From positions 3,288,501 through 3,352,500 of the forward strand of contig OY987273.1 of NCBI GenBank assembly GCA_963920665.1: a stretch of DNA of 64,000 bases, in the 5' to 3' direction. The number at the start of each line of letters is the position of its first letter. The first letter of the stretch is position 1. The stretch comes from Straminergon stramineum. Taxonomy: Eukaryota; Streptophyta; Bryopsida; Hypnales; Calliergonaceae. Shown one piece after another: positions 1 through 13,257 of this stretch. Below the pieces are notes generated by a model that had not been told where the DNA came from, searched no databases, and saw only the letters and a list, made by a program, of their open reading frames with translations. The position numbers and the translations under genes are program-made.

Positions 1-149
1 CATGAATAATTGATTTAAAAATAAAGAAAAATGGAAATGCCAATGCATATGATTTGAATTTTTCCTTTTTTATAAAAATCTTCAATTTGAATTAAAATTT
101 AAAAACAAATATTATTAAAAAATTGTATTCAAAATAAAAAAGTAAACAA

Positions 150-1345
150 TCAAAAGTGCTTCAGGTGTGTTTGAGGTGTACTTGAAGTCTTCCTCAAACA
201 AACATCAAGCACACTTTTACATTTCTCATCATTAAGTTTTAAATCAAAGTTAAAAAAAGATGTCTTCAAAAAATTGTAATTAATGTTTTTTTTATAAAAA
301 GTGCTTGAGGTATGCTTAAGGTCTACTTCAAGGATTCGTCAAGCTTACTTTTTCTTTTCTCATTGGACTTGAATCATAATTCAAACAAAAATTCTATTAA
401 AAAAATCCTATTTAAATTTAAAAAAAATTTAGAATGTGATTGGGTGTGCTTGAGGTACACCTCAAGCACACTTTGATTGTTCTTCAAATTTTGAATGGAA
501 TTTTTGAACCAAGTTTTTAAAATATTTTTTCTTATTTAAATACAACGATAATAATGAATGTGCTTGAGATGTGCTTGAGGTACACCTCAAGCACACTTTG
601 ATTTAAAAAAAAATTGAATAGGATTTTTTATCAAATTCTTTTTGAACAATTTTTTTGATTTAAATACAATGATAATAGTGAAAGTGTGATTGAGGTGTGC
701 TTGAGGTAGACCTCAAGCACACTTGAAGTATACTTTCATTATTATCATTGCACTTGGATTTAAGAAGATCTAAAATTAAATGTATTCAAAATATGTATTT
801 AATTTATTTTAAAGTTTGCTTCATGGTGTTTTCTTGAGGTAGACCTTAAGTTCACCCCAAGTACACTTTCACTCTTGTAAATTTCTATTCAATATTTTAA
901 AAATAATCAAAATGTGGTTGATATGTCCTTGAGGTCTACCTCAAACACACCTACAACAAATTCTTACTATTCTCGTTGCATTTGAATTAAAAAAAATTTA
1001 AACAAACTATTGAAAGAATTTGAAATTATCTTTTAAAGCTTGCTTGAGGTGTGCTTGAGGTAGACTTGAAGCACACCTCAAGGACACTTGGATTTAAAAA
1101 TAAATTTGGAGTACAATTTTTCTACCAAATTTTTTGGGGGGATTCTGATTTAAGTGGAATGAGAAAAGTAAAGTTTTGCTTGAGGTGTGCTTGAAGTAGA
1201 CCTAGAGTACAATTCAAGCTTTTTCTTCTTTCTAAATGTTTAGGATTCAATTTTTGAAAATAATTTATTTTTAATCAGTTGCAATGAGAAAAGTAAAAGT
1301 GTGCTTGAGGTGTGCTTAGAGTCTTCCTCAAGAACATTTGAAACA
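150..1345. repeat. Diverged ~126-bp tandem array with inverted-repeat core
   Basis: About ten copies of a core of the form GTGCTTGAGGTGTGCTTGAG followed by GTAGACCTCAAGCACAC recur near 153, 298, 433, 554, 680, 813, 910, 1036, 1171 and 1288. Spacing is roughly 100-145 bp. Each core is partly self-complementary (GTGCTTGAGGT against ACCTCAAGCAC). The AT-rich spacers also resemble one another (for example ATTTAAATACAATGATAATA), so the whole unit is repeated, not only the core. It looks like an old satellite or the repeat-rich end of a DNA transposon. No coding capacity is visible; an open frame at 1301-1831 only runs out of the last unit. Confidence 0.8.
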
Positions 1346-4300
1346 CACATTGTATGTTTTTATAATTTTGAATACAAGAGTTCGACAAAAAAATTTAAAA
1401 TTTTCAGAAATGGTGATTTGAATATAAATTCTTCTATGGTTCTTTGTATTGTTTCCCTTATCAATGGAAATGGTCCTTGTGTTTCAAGAAAAGAAAAATA
1501 TAAATCCTTTTTGGTAATGCTTACAATTCTCTTCTTTATAGTGTGTTTTTCTACCTTGTGTCATTGCATTGGCAAGCCAACAAAATATAAAGCTCGACAA
1601 AGCAATTTACACAGAATAAATTTACCAAGTCAACAGGCTTGGCGGGGACGGTGTCCTATAGTTTCTTGTGCCATTTCTACTGTGACCGGGCTCCCTCTCT
1701 CCCTAGTCAAGTCTGTAGTGGCCCACTTTTTGGTCACTGGCCCCACCCAATCTCGGGTAGTGGAGCTTCCCAATGAATGGAAGATGATGCTTGTATATAC
1801 ATGCTTTCATGTATTAAAATTATCATATTGAATTTTAGTGTTGATTACAGTGCTAGAATATAGTTGCTATGGAATGTGAGTCTCATTCAATCATTCCATA
1901 GCAACATCATGGTAATAAATTCATCCCTTAGTGATTTTAACCCTTAAAAGATGGGTTGCTGACTGTGGAAATCTTCCATTTTTTTGGCATTGTATGAATA
2001 CTTGGTATAAAAAACTCAGAAGTCTCTCATTGGAAGTGAAACTACTATACAAGAGCTCCCCTTTTTATGCAAAACTTTGAAGATGAAAAGTTGCACTTCT
2101 ATCTTATACAAAAGAATTCTTTGTCATTCACCAACCAAAAAATTACCATTGTTGAATGCATGGATTCAAAGTCACACATGTGTCATTGGCTCGCAAAAAG
2201 AAAATAATTCATACATGCCGGGGTGAACTTATACCATCATTGAACTCCTTGGAAAAATCCTAAACTTTTTTTCCATGCATGATAAGATTTACAAATTTTG
2301 AATTCATATTTGGTATAGGAGGCCTTGAATTAGATCGCAAAGGTGTACAAGGTGAATTAAGATAACACAATATAGGGGGTTTATTTTTTTAATTGCACCC
2401 CTGGAATGAATTGGAAGGACCAACCAAGGGGCCATTTCACCCAAACCCCAATCCCCAATAAACACGATAGTAGAGATTACATGACTTGAAATCCAAGGAA
2501 GATGTAAAGTAAGTTTGGAAAATTTGAATTTCGCACAAAATGTTTCTTGATTTAGAGAATGTCACTTAATTCACTACCAAATTTTGGTGCGAGAAAAACT
2601 TTGAAGTTAATGAGAACCTTATCAAATAACTATTTTTAGAAGTTTATGTGTTTAGAAAATTATTTTTGAAGTCTAGTTACATCATCAGAGGTCTAATTTT
2701 GGAAATGAATGATTATGAATTTTCCATTAAAGCTTTTGTGCTAGGGTGTCCATTGCAAATATTCTTGAAATTATCAGTTTTCTTGTGTTTAGGACTCTTG
2801 GAAATGAGCCTCTAATACACTAGAACTTGCAGGAAAAATCACATTAGAAATTCATTTAAAAAATTGTAGAGTAGATTTGAAGAAGTTGTAAATTGATTAG
2901 GGTCATGCATTTTTTGCCTTTAAACCTCACATTCCTTAAGTCACCAACTTTTTTGTTTCGACATGTGAAAAGAGGATTGAAAGACTTTAGATCACTTTCA
3001 CAATTCAAACAAAATCATGATCAAACATTAAATCTTTCAATCCAGAAGTGAAATTATTGTGTTTTCTTTTCCCAATTGCCTCCTCCAAACATTTTTAGTT
3101 TGAAATAGGATGCTTACAATTGAAATAAAATTGATAAATCTTATCAAAATGTTGGCTTATTGTTCAATTTAAACTAAATTCTGAGAAGCTCAAAAAAGGC
3201 CTTGGCCTTTTGGAGGTTAAGTAGAAGTACTTCCTGAACTCAAAGAGAAGCTAAATCTTAAACTATATTGATTATACCAAGAAGATAGGGGATTCATTAG
3301 TACATGTAAGTTGTCGTACTAGATGAATGCAATTCCTATGGTTAGATGGTTTTAGCAAAAATATTTGGCTATGTTAACCCCTAAAGGACCAAGGTGTGTT
3401 TTTTGGCAACATAACTTTTTTGGGTAGGTACATGTGACTAGAGATTTCTATATTTTTGGCCCAAAATATGGCAGAAGGTGTAGACAAGGAATATCTTTCA
3501 TGTGCACTAAATTTCAGGGCATTTGGAAATATGAGTCAAAAGTTATGGACTAATATGGAGTTTGTTCCTCAACATGGGCAGTCCGGGTAGATACAAAAAA
3601 ATCATTATTTTGAAAAATAAGAATTTGAAATTGGTTTTCTAGATTTCAATATACATAGAAAGATTTGAATCATTCCATTTTGATCAATGAGTCAAAAGTT
3701 ATGAGATGTTTTAGTTTGCAGGCAAGTATGGATTCTCTACTCTAAAATAAACTTTGAAGTCCTTTATTTAATTCAATTTTCAATATTTTTTGAAAAAAAT
3801 AAAATAAAATAAAATAAAATAAAAAATATATATATATATGTAGATTTTTTATCATAACATTTCAAACATTGGAATTAGGATTTTTCAATTCCATTAATAA
3901 ATTGATAACAATTTAGCATTTTGAATCATTCTCTACATCTTTCTTCTACTTACTATTTTTTTCCTATATGTTGCAGAATTCCAAATGATCTGAAAATTTT
4001 CAAGCATGTAGTCAACTTACATTGAAGAATAAATCAAAAGAGGCATCACCATTTTAGACATTTTTTCATACAAATATGACCTTGTAAAGTGTAGCTTCTT
4101 ATTTTTTCATTGGCCCCCAAAAGGATTTATGTCACTTCAAATGCTAATATCTTGCAATCTACATAGTGGAATTTTCTAAATTTTTATCCACATCTTCTCA
4201 ATCTAGTGTACTACAAGATCATAGGGTTACATGTGTCTAGAAATGATATTTTTCAAAAATTTGGTATTTGTATTAGAAATGGCAATTTTTGAGGATTTTT

Positions 4301-5339
4301 GGTGATAACATAGTCAAGGAACTTTAGGGGTTAAACAATTTTATTTGGAAGGTTGTGAAAAATGGTGAGACTAGAGTAACAAGAGAATTGGACTTTTTCA
4401 AACAATTTATTTAAGGTCCTGAAAATTTCATGTGAATATGAATTTGATAATTTCGTATTTGAAAAAGGTGCAAATATATTTGCTTTAAAATAAAATTTAT
4501 ATTCCTACACTCCTCATCATTTTGTCTATATTATAAGAAGTCTCTAAAACCCCATAGAGTACTTAAACCTAAGTAATATCGTGATGTGGATGATCAAAAT
4601 GGAAACAATTATCCTGTGATTGCAACTCTTATAAGCTTACATTTACTAGGAATATTCACATGGTAATTTTTTGTATTATGAGAATTACATGAGGATTGAA
4701 AAATAGAACGCCATCCCACCAAATCTTTAGGATGGGCTAAGTTTTAATGTGGAAAGGACAGAAATGTGTGGAAAAGCTACATGGGAAGAAGGATTTCATA
4801 GGATTTGTCCATCAATAAGGGGATTGCTTTCTATTTAGACAATCTTTGTAGCTTCGTAGCATTCGACCCCTTCTCTTTCTCCCCTTGGTTTCGTGTAATG
4901 TAGTGTGTGTCGTGAAATGTTTGTCTTTTGGGAAGCATTCCCTAAGGAATGAGCACAATGACATTGCAGTCCATTGGTGGAGTTTTCTTATGCACATTGG
5001 AGGACATGTATATGTGACTACTTGTGTGTAGGTTCCAGAAGGATTCATTATTATTCAACTAGATTTTAGGTTACCTAACTTACAAACTCATTTTGCAGAG
5101 AGGCTTGCCGTCTTCTAAGTTAGAAACACCTCTTCAATATAGAGTTCAAGACGAGGCCTCTACAGTTTCTAAAATTTGCTTATAAAAGTCAAAGGCCTTA
5201 TCAGACAGAGATTTGTTTTGTCTGTTTTCTAAATGACCCTTCGCCAATGCAATTATTGTTTCATTTTTTTCACATTATCGCATAAAAAGGAACGACATTT
5301 TGAGTTATGCAATAATTAGGTTTACTAATTGTATGTGGT
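1346..5339. other. AT-rich intergenic DNA without a recognised gene
   Basis: No credible coding region is seen. A GC-richer patch at about 1610-1790 stands out from its AT-rich surroundings and could be a fragment of an inserted element, but I do not recognise it. The rest is low-complexity AT-rich sequence with short open frames only. Confidence 0.5.
3793..3839. repeat. Simple repeat (AAAAT)n followed by (TA)n
   Basis: A run of AAAAT pentamers passes directly into a run of alternating TA. This is a microsatellite with no coding meaning. Confidence 0.9.
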
Positions 5340-5660
5340 GTGCATCAGCGACGTCAAGCATGTAGACGTTGGTGGGGAGTTTTGACGAGAGAGATGGACA
5401 CAAATGAGGGCTATGGCGACTCCTATGACTTTGATAGCCCTCCATTAGATGGTTCTATACAATCTGACACCGAATCTTCAAAGTGCAATGGAAATTTGGC
5501 ACATGTTGGAAGAGCAAGAAGTTCGACTGGAAATTCAGGGTGTACATTGTTTTTGGATGATGACAACTTCGAAGCCATACTACAAGAAGAAATGCAAGAG
5601 TTAGAAAAGGAAACAAAGTACCATGCGTCGATAACTTTTGGAGACCATAAAGAAGGGTAA
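5340..5660 (+). CDS. Unrecognised acidic open frame, possible exon
   Basis: An open frame of 106 codons (starting at a non-ATG codon) encodes a hydrophilic peptide: a basic start (QRRQACRRWW), then an acidic, Ser-rich stretch (DSYDFDSPPLDGS), then a short helical acidic end (EAILQEEMQELEKE). The composition is more protein-like than neighbouring frames, so it may be an exon of a decayed element gene. I recognise no family. No reliable splice sites or partner exons could be assigned, and it may be chance. Confidence 0.25.
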   Translation: MHQRRQACRRWWGVLTREMDTNEGYGDSYDFDSPPLDGSIQSDTESSKCNGNLAHVGRARSSTGNSGCTLFLDDDNFEAILQEEMQELEKETKYHASITFGDHKEG

Positions 5661-8376
5661 ATGAAAGGCGACCTCATTTTTTGATAGTACAACTATCTTG
5701 GGTTCTTTATTTACTAAATGGATTCAATTACAAATCTTCCAATTCAATTCACCATTAGGTGAATGTAATTCCTAGGGATCAAGAACTTCAGGATGTGGAG
5801 ATGAATGACAAAGACCCATGAAATTTTGGTTATGTATAAGATTGAAATACTTGTTTGAAATGTAAAGGACTATTCTATTTTAAGATTGGTGGACCTAACA
5901 TAGTAATCGAAGTAAGCATGGACAAGTAAATGACCTAGACAGTTTGTTGACTAATGTTTACATATTCAAGAATTTAATGAGAAATAAATATATAAAAAGA
6001 GTCTTCGAAGTTGACACAGTTGAATGTGCTGTGGATTCCAAGAATTGTGGTTCATCCTTTCATCATTAGCCGCCGTGTGGCACTGGTTAATTGCATAGTC
6101 ACATTTGCCTAGACTTTGTTTCAATATCTTTGTTAGAAGGGTGCCTCACTTTCATTGTGCAATTTTTCCTTTGCACTTTTTTAAGCGCTACCATCGTGAA
6201 TGTTTTCTCTAAGTCCCTATAGTTGTCCACATCAACGAAGCAAATAGAGGACACCCTTCAGAGGTCAAGGTCTACGCTTGTATGATTTTGCACAACATGC
6301 GTGGACAACATTTTCTTCCACAAACTCTATGTACATGACAAGGCTTGTCTGCATGTGCATTTTGTATGGTCTAAGAGTGGACAACAATTAAATTGCCAAA
6401 GCCCTAAAGTTCCAAGATAAGTGCGTTGAGGTGGAGGGGTTGGTTTAAGAAGTCTGCGGTTCTTCCCCATTATTTTGAGTGTCGTTGCTTGCTTCCCTTT
6501 TGCCTTATTCCATGGATTCTTCCTCAATCGGCAATGGTTGTCATTCGTAAACCATAGATTTTTTGTCAACTAACTTTTTGTTTGGATGATTAAATACATG
6601 TGTACGTGTTAGGTTTCAATTGTATATTTATATTTCATTTTCTTACTGCACCATTCACTTTTCAAGGGGAACTTAACTTCATTGTTTTGTTTTTTTGGAA
6701 CTATTAAAGATCTTGTGTCGCCTACTCCAAGAACATTTTCACTAAGTGATTATCAATTGGTGGCACCTAAAGTTTGGCACCAAGGACTTCAAGACAAGAG
6801 GAGCTTCTTGACCAATGATGGAGAACGAGTGCTTCAAGATGAGAACTTTAGGTGCATGCCTTCAATCATGGGTTTCTAAGCTTGATTTTTTGTTTAAAAA
6901 AACAACTGTTGAATTTTTCGGTGAAATTGGTGGGGCTCGACATATACCTTTGACAACCAATATCAACAAAATTAGTAGATTATGATTGATTGTTCTTAGT
7001 GCAAAACAGGTCAAGTGATTTTTGGGAAGGCTACAAGCTGTACTGCTTTGCCTATTACTCACAATGCAAAAGGTCTAAACAATGTTTTCTATTGAGCAAA
7101 ATGGGTGAGTGGAAATAATCGTTTCTTTCATGTGTATGCAATGAAATTATAAATATGAGTGTACGAAAGGTCTTCATGACTGAGCGGCGATGCTATTGGA
7201 CATTCTAGTATGCAAGAAGGTCTCATTGTAACACATGGCGATATTTGGAAGAAGTAGATTATGGAAATTCGAGCTTGATTCTTCTATTGGAAAAATGGCG
7301 GTGGCAATATCATCCCTTATGTAGTGCTATGTTTGGGTAGGCCGAGTTGTCTATCTATTATAGAAAAAGAAGGATCTTCGGTGGGGGTCAGTTTTTGATG
7401 AACGGGTAAGACAGGTTTGGGGCATGATGGAGGAATACGTAGTGCTCTGCTATAGCAAGGATTGGACAAATTTGAGGTAACGAAATTTTGGTACAAGTCA
7501 CATTGAACTTCATGATTTTTTCATGCAAATGCTATGACTTTTTCTATTGTTGTCATAATGAAACTTTGTAGTAGTATTTAGATATATCCTTCACCTGATT
7601 GTTTTTGTTCTTGATCCTTGAATACATTTCAATCCTTCCATCCACAAATTGTATGGTACTTTATATTATGAAGCACCAAATTAGCTGTATTATTGGCAAA
7701 ACTATGCGTGCAGCAATAGAAGTGGGTGTCCTAAGTATTCTTGATAGCTTTCCTCTGCATGCAATTGTTTTCAAAATTTGGCAGTCTCTTGTACAAAAGC
7801 TATATGTTTCTGTTCTTTCAGATTCCTAGTTTCGTAGTACGTATGTTGACACTTCCATTTCTAAGCTAGTCTTGTATTGTTTGTACACACAATATCTCAA
7901 CGTTTATTGTTCAAAATATAATTTCATCAAGGATGAGGGTTTAGGTTAAAACAAAAATGCCATTGTACTTGCATCTCCCTTCTAGATATGCTGAAGTAGT
8001 GCACTACATTCAGGGGTCTTATGAAACAATTCAATGATGTCAAGAAGCTTTCTGAGTCAGGGAATGGAAAGTTACTACTTCAACTTGTTCAAGTTAGTGC
8101 AGATTATGTATTTTTAGAGCAACATTTGGACGGGAATTGCCCATTGTTGCACTAAAAAAAATTGTGGAAGGAAACCACATACCATTTTGGACTAGTCGTA
8201 CAAGTTTGGTGACTTCAAGACAAGCCATTCAGTTTCGGTGTCAATGTTGATTTTCTATACATATCTCTCACAATTTGAACTCATCAATGCTTTCGAACTG
8301 AATAATCACACTTGATGGTTTGGAACTTTCCGTGTTGTTTATCAATTCAATGATACTAATGCCCATTTTCTTTTAG
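5661..8376. other. Intergenic or intronic DNA, no recognised gene
   Basis: Only short open frames occur. The frame at 6682-6879 is followed by further weak frames, but none shows a known domain. No repeat structure is obvious. Confidence 0.4.
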
Positions 8377-8598
8377 GATGACGACCATGGAACTGAATGC
8401 CTTCACAGACAGTTCCACATGGTGCATGTTCCATGCATGAATATCTTTGAGGAGCTTCAGGGGAGGTTGAAGAGAGTGGGTTCAAACTTGGACAATCTTG
8501 TGGAATCTGCAAGAGCATCATCGAATGTCAATACAAATCAGATAGGGAAGCAAGTCATCGCACGTTGTACAATAGGAAGTAAGTTTGTGAAGAGGTAG
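8377..8598 (+). CDS. Possible exon with a good 3' splice site
   Basis: The sequence CCCATTTTCTTTTAG immediately before 8377 is a good pyrimidine-rich 3' splice site. It opens a 73-codon frame ending in TAG at 8596-8598, too short to stand alone. The peptide is mildly amphipathic (FEELQGRLKRVGSNLDNLVE), suggesting a short helix. It could be the last exon of a gene whose other exons lie upstream, perhaps including the segment at 5340. No family is recognised. Confidence 0.25.
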   Translation, partial: DDDHGTECLHRQFHMVHVPCMNIFEELQGRLKRVGSNLDNLVESARASSNVNTNQIGKQVIARCTIGSKFVKR

Positions 8599-10859
8599 AG
8601 TAATGAATGTCAATGTCTTGTATTCGTAGAAATAGAATCTGAAGTGCACGAGATGCATGGGTTGAGACATTCAACATTGCAATAGAATTTAGGATTGAGC
8701 ATGACATCTTCTACAGAACTTTGTCTTAGAACTCTATTCTTGGCCCTCTAACGTTGTGAATTGAGGGCACATCTTCTAAAGTTCTCTGTGGTCACAATGT
8801 TAACTAAGAACTAATGCATGGCTACTTTTACTTATTGTTAAGAAGAGTGAACTTGAACTTGAATTGATCATTTTGGTAAAGTGGCCAATTAGGGACCGAA
8901 TGCAAAGTACTTTCTCCTAGAGATTTATGTATTAGTCTTGACGAGAGACAGTGCTTAAGGCGCAATTTAATTTGCATCACTGAATGCCTATAAGAGAACC
9001 TAGTGTAGGTAGCAAACACATAGACAACTAGAATTGTGAATTAGTCGATGCTTGCTAAGGACTATTTAGTATTGTTTACTATTACAAGTTCTGCATCCAC
9101 CATTTAGAAGGTAGATTAATTTTAGTAATTCTAGTCAACAAGTGTTAGTGCTTCTTTTGTTTTCTTTGCTCATTAGGAAACACGTATGTAAGCACGGCAT
9201 CCGTGGATGCTTGGATGTTGAAAACTGTTTTGCACCCTTCTTTTGAAAAATGAGGTCAGATTGAATGGAATGTTTAACTTATTCACCAATGCTTTCTCAT
9301 TCTCACAAAGTTAGACTAGGAAGAGAATGTCAATAACTCTATATAAAAGTAGTAAAACGGGTTACAAAATTCTAAATTGTTCACTTATCTTTTGTACTTG
9401 TCATGGAGTTGCTACATTTTATAACGTCAATGGCATAGTATTTTTAATGGTGCTTGGAAATATGTTTTTGCATTTAATGTGCAAATGCAACATGGACTTC
9501 TACCGTGCATTGAGGAGGCATGAATTTATCAGTTATGGAATAGAGCAAGCATGTAGTAGGAAGGGAGGTACACTGCTCACGTTACTTCCAAGTGAACTTC
9601 CCAACGCATGACGAATGAAAATAAACTTGCACGATTAATAAGAGGGCCAGCGGAAGACATATAAGTGATGGTGTGTCTTCCTTATCTAATCTTGGAGGTG
9701 GTTAGACAGAGTAACTTGCAGGTGGCGATCACTTAGAGGAAGGTTAGAATTTCCTTGCTATAGAAATAGGCTGGTGAAAGTGTTGGGAAGACTAGCCTTT
9801 CCATGTGCACTATGTTGGATGTTGCAATGCATGCCACGAGAATTCATGGCTCGGTGGATTTACATAATGTGAGTGCTAAATGAGGTGCAACGTGCAACGG
9901 CTTTAGTTTTTTTTTTTTGAAATAGCAATGTTTATTTTAAGTAAAAGGCATACATGCTTGCATGTGTAAGATGTATAGCATTGTCCTTAAAATGGGCTAT
10001 GCGGGAAGTGGAAGTGAGCCTTATTTTCTAGCTATGGATGTGTGACTGCTTTGTTTTTGTTGGAATAGTCGGTTGCTTTTACTAATAGTTATAGAATTTG
10101 ACAGAACAATTTCGTCTTCATTCAAATGATAGTAGATGCACTTTATTAATTGAGTTTGACAAAATTAGAGGCTGATGACGTGAAAGTATTGCTTGAAGTC
10201 ATATTCCACAGTGACGGTGAGCATCTGCCATTTGACATACAAGGTGTTTATGAAATTTGTCTACAATTGTTTGCTTTCGGCACCGTGGCTCTTTCAATAG
10301 TCTCAAACATTGTCGACATCTTTCACATTTGATTTCTGAAAACACTGTTTAGAAAGACGAGATCGTAACTGAGTATTATTTTCAGGAGGACTATTGATGG
10401 AGATGCATGGAGACGCTATGAACCTCAGCAGTGAAAAAATCGTTAAGAACATACAATTTTTTTCCAACGATTGCATTGGGTCCCAAATTCCATCGACGAT
10501 GGAGGTAAGGAAATTGTACAACTTATTCCCGAATGTTTTTGATCTTCATGAGTTGGCATTTCTCTATCATCTATGAAATACTGGAAGAGTCATCTTTGAG
10601 CACTTTACTGTGTATGAGTGTGGCAGCCGTGTTTCGTCTATGGTTCATCTCAGCCTACTATGTATAATAAACCTTTAGTAAGTTCTCTAACGTCTATAGT
10701 GTAGAAAGAGCGATGATATTTAAAGTTTATTTGGCATGCATTAGTGATTTCAGATTGTAGAATTGCAAGGGAAAAAAGTTGTCTAATGACTTGACTTATG
10801 ATGGTGGCTAGTACGTTCCTCATCCGAGCATGCGACCACCTCAAGTGAATCATTCACAA
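8599..10859. other. No recognised gene; short open frames only
   Basis: Frames at 9327-9611 and 10150-10576 are open for 60-94 codons but have no motif I recognise. They are not supported by a repeat or a good splice context. Confidence 0.4.
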
Positions 10860-11072
10860 GTGAGTTACAAAAACAAACTTCGTTTTTGTTTCTTATTATT
10901 GCGGTCATTTCGGACAAGTCATTCATGTAAAGGATTGTAGGTGTATTATCGCCATCCATTCCTACCTTGGATGTAGAAATGGATGAGGAAAGATGGAGGG
11001 TGCACTTGATAAAGAAAAGAGGTTTAAGGAAATGGCTAATGTCTCGCCATGTGGAAAGTGTTGGCCTTGACT

Positions 11073-11340
11073 GTTGACATGGATGGACATGTGTCTAGTC
11101 ATTCTAGACTCGTCCTCAAGTTGCACTTCACCCATTATACATCTGATGTGGACCTCCACATGTCTAGTCATTTCTTAGTTGTGGTTAAGTCATGGGGAAC
11201 CCCAATAGAATCTGATGTGGACCTCCATGTGGGAAGTCATTTCTAAGTCGTGTTCAAGTCATAGATAACCCTTGTAGAATTTGACTTGGACGGCCATGTT
11301 TGCAGTCATGAAGGAGTCATTTTGAAGTTGTGCATTAGGG
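11073..11340. repeat. 69-bp tandem repeat in K1 subterminal region
   Basis: TCTGATGTGGACCTCCA starts at 11142 and again at 11211, and a diverged copy (TTTGACTTGGACGGCCA) starts at 11280, giving a period of exactly 69 bp. A fourth, more diverged unit precedes them at about 11073. Each unit carries an AGTCATT motif. Arrays of short motifs bound by the TNPA protein are a known feature of CACTA subterminal DNA; the binding role here is inference. Confidence 0.75.
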
Positions 11341-11988
11341 TTTAGGGTCTCATTAATTGTGACACGTGGACAATCATTTACAAGTCATGTTGCAATGAGA
11401 TTAGCTAACGTCATAGATGACGTCGGTAGTCGCAATTAAGTCATTTTGAAGTGACTGGACACATCTGGATAGCAGTTTAGGGTTTAGGCTATCTGGGGAG
11501 TAGTCATTCTGTAGTTGTCAAGGGATTCATTTATAATTGCGGTTTAGTCATTTTTCAACAGTGTCTAGATTCTCATTGTGAATGTGGTCTTCATGAAGTT
11601 GTATTCATGTCATGTGAATGATTTAGGGTTTAGGATCACTTGTATTTTAGCTTGTAGGAACAACAAAAGCATAACATCCTCCTACCCAGTGACCGACTAC
11701 ATAGCCTATTCAAAAGACTTCAAAATGCAGAGATTCTAAAGTGCTACATTGCATGGATGACCCTACATTTGTAATTCACATGTTCTATCTACCATGGTGA
11801 ACTCCATTCAATGCTTACAAGAAGAAAGCCGTGAAGGCTGTTTCGCATTCCAAGGAGCATGGGCAAGTCAAGGTCTCTATATTTATAAGACCGCAGCCTA
11901 TAGTTCTAAAAGTTCAAACACTTTTATGAGTGCCTACCACCCACTAGTCACAACAAATCGAAATTTGGTATCAAGATGGTTTCACATA

Positions 11989-12243
11989 CTACTGTCCCCA
12001 TATTACAGATGATCCCTTCGCATGCTGAATGTGAGTCATGTTAGCGGCTTCATTAGGGTACATGAGGGCCATGTCTGCAATAAGAATGTCCCACACATCC
12101 ACCTTCAACGAGGACTTCGGAATGGCCTTGAAGTGAAACTGATGCTCACTTGGCAATCCGCTAATGGTGCCCACTGCCACTTTTTGCTGCACAGCCCGAG
12201 GGTTCATGAGGAATACTTCATCATTGACATTTACCTGCAACAT
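11989..12243 (-). pseudogene. TNPA-type C-terminal domain (Transposase_23-like) of K1
   Basis: The minus-strand frame reads EVFLMNPRAVQQKVAVGTI, later FHFKAIPKSSLKVDVW and ends near GSSVIWG. This follows the Transposase_23 (TNP1/EN/SPM) pattern: a V-A-x-G-T strand, a central KVDV strand and a terminal I-x-W motif. The domain belongs to the TNPA-like accessory protein that binds subterminal repeats in CACTA elements. K2 carries a clearly homologous copy at 59291-59040 (EVFLLNLRNA, then FHFVTIRDSCYKVDV). The gene is interrupted upstream by A1, so it cannot be expressed intact. Confidence 0.65.
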
Positions 12244-12279
12244 GATAATGCTTCACTACTTTACATCTCCAATAACTAG

Positions 12280-13249
12280 TCACAGAAAAAAAAAACATGA
12301 ACACTACTGTTCAGTGACTATATGGCCACTACCCACTAACTAGGAAATGACTACCGAGTGACTGCTTATGTCCGACAACTACATCTTCAACAACACATGA
12401 TTAGATGTCACTAGAGCCTAATGAGACATGAGTAGTCATTTAACGTTGTGTAAAACAGTGCAAGGGCATCAATACGTAGAGTGTCACTCACATTCACAAG
12501 AAGCACAGGGATTTAGGTGGAATGGCAGAATTCCACTATAGTATAGGATTGTCCATTTGTACTTTACCTTCAACTATTGCATACTAGGATTTTGGGTACT
12601 ACAGTTTGAGGAATTTTCATGTTAATCCACAATGACCTCTTCAAGTAAGTGGCAAAGTAGTCAACCATAATGGGACAAGTTGCTGGTGATGTAGGCTTAC
12701 CCTACCAAGAATCTGCTAAATTTGGGAGACAGGCTTCAAGCTTCATGCTTGCATCACAACTTTGTTTCGCAATGACTTTGCAAGAAGTCGCATAGTAAAA
12801 TGTGCAGACTACAAAGTTCTCTACTTCTATCATCCGTTGCCCTAGGATTATTGGATCTACAGTGCCCTACATCTACTGGAAGTACTCTAATGTATCCTTC
12901 CGCCATGTTCTTTGAATCCCCTATTGTATGGAACTCATAGAGTACTACCTTCATGACCATGACGGTTCGCTACAGATGCTACAAGACGGTTGGGTCATTC
13001 TTTTGAGCAATGTCTTCAGTACGACTAAGGAATGACATTGACGTGACTCGGACAAAACTTCTATAGGCGGAAATGATTGGGATTTCACTTCGGTGTGACT
13101 TGTTGACGACAGTAGGCACATTTAGTGACCACGACAAGGAAATGGAAGTATCTCACCTTCTTTGATGCCCCATCACATTTCTGTCCTGTATTGGATGCAC
13201 CCTTGGATTTGCTCTCCTACTTCAATGTCCCTTTCTGCATGCACAAAGA
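12280..13249. other. K1 sequence between the TNPA domain and the A1 insertion
   Basis: Diverged element DNA containing scattered GTGACTA and AGTCATT-like motifs. The minus-strand frame at 12960-12754 is open for 68 codons without a recognised domain. This probably represents intron and linker sequence of the K1 gene. Confidence 0.4.
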
Positions 13250-13257
13250 CCACTTGT
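13250..13257. repeat. Target-site duplication, left copy (CCACTTGT) of A1
   Basis: CCACTTGT lies immediately left of A1 and is repeated exactly at 16761-16768 immediately right of it. An 8-bp perfect match at both junctions of a segment whose ends are independently set by comparison with A2 marks A1 as a discrete insertion into K1. Confidence 0.8.

Noticed and set aside
150..1345. CRISPR-like array of palindromic repeats and spacers
   Set aside because: The repeats are diverged and the spacers are similar to each other. There are no cas genes, and the setting is plant nuclear DNA.
1301..1831. 176-codon open frame as a gene
   Set aside because: It begins inside the satellite array and runs into unrelated sequence. 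The peptide has no protein-like composition.
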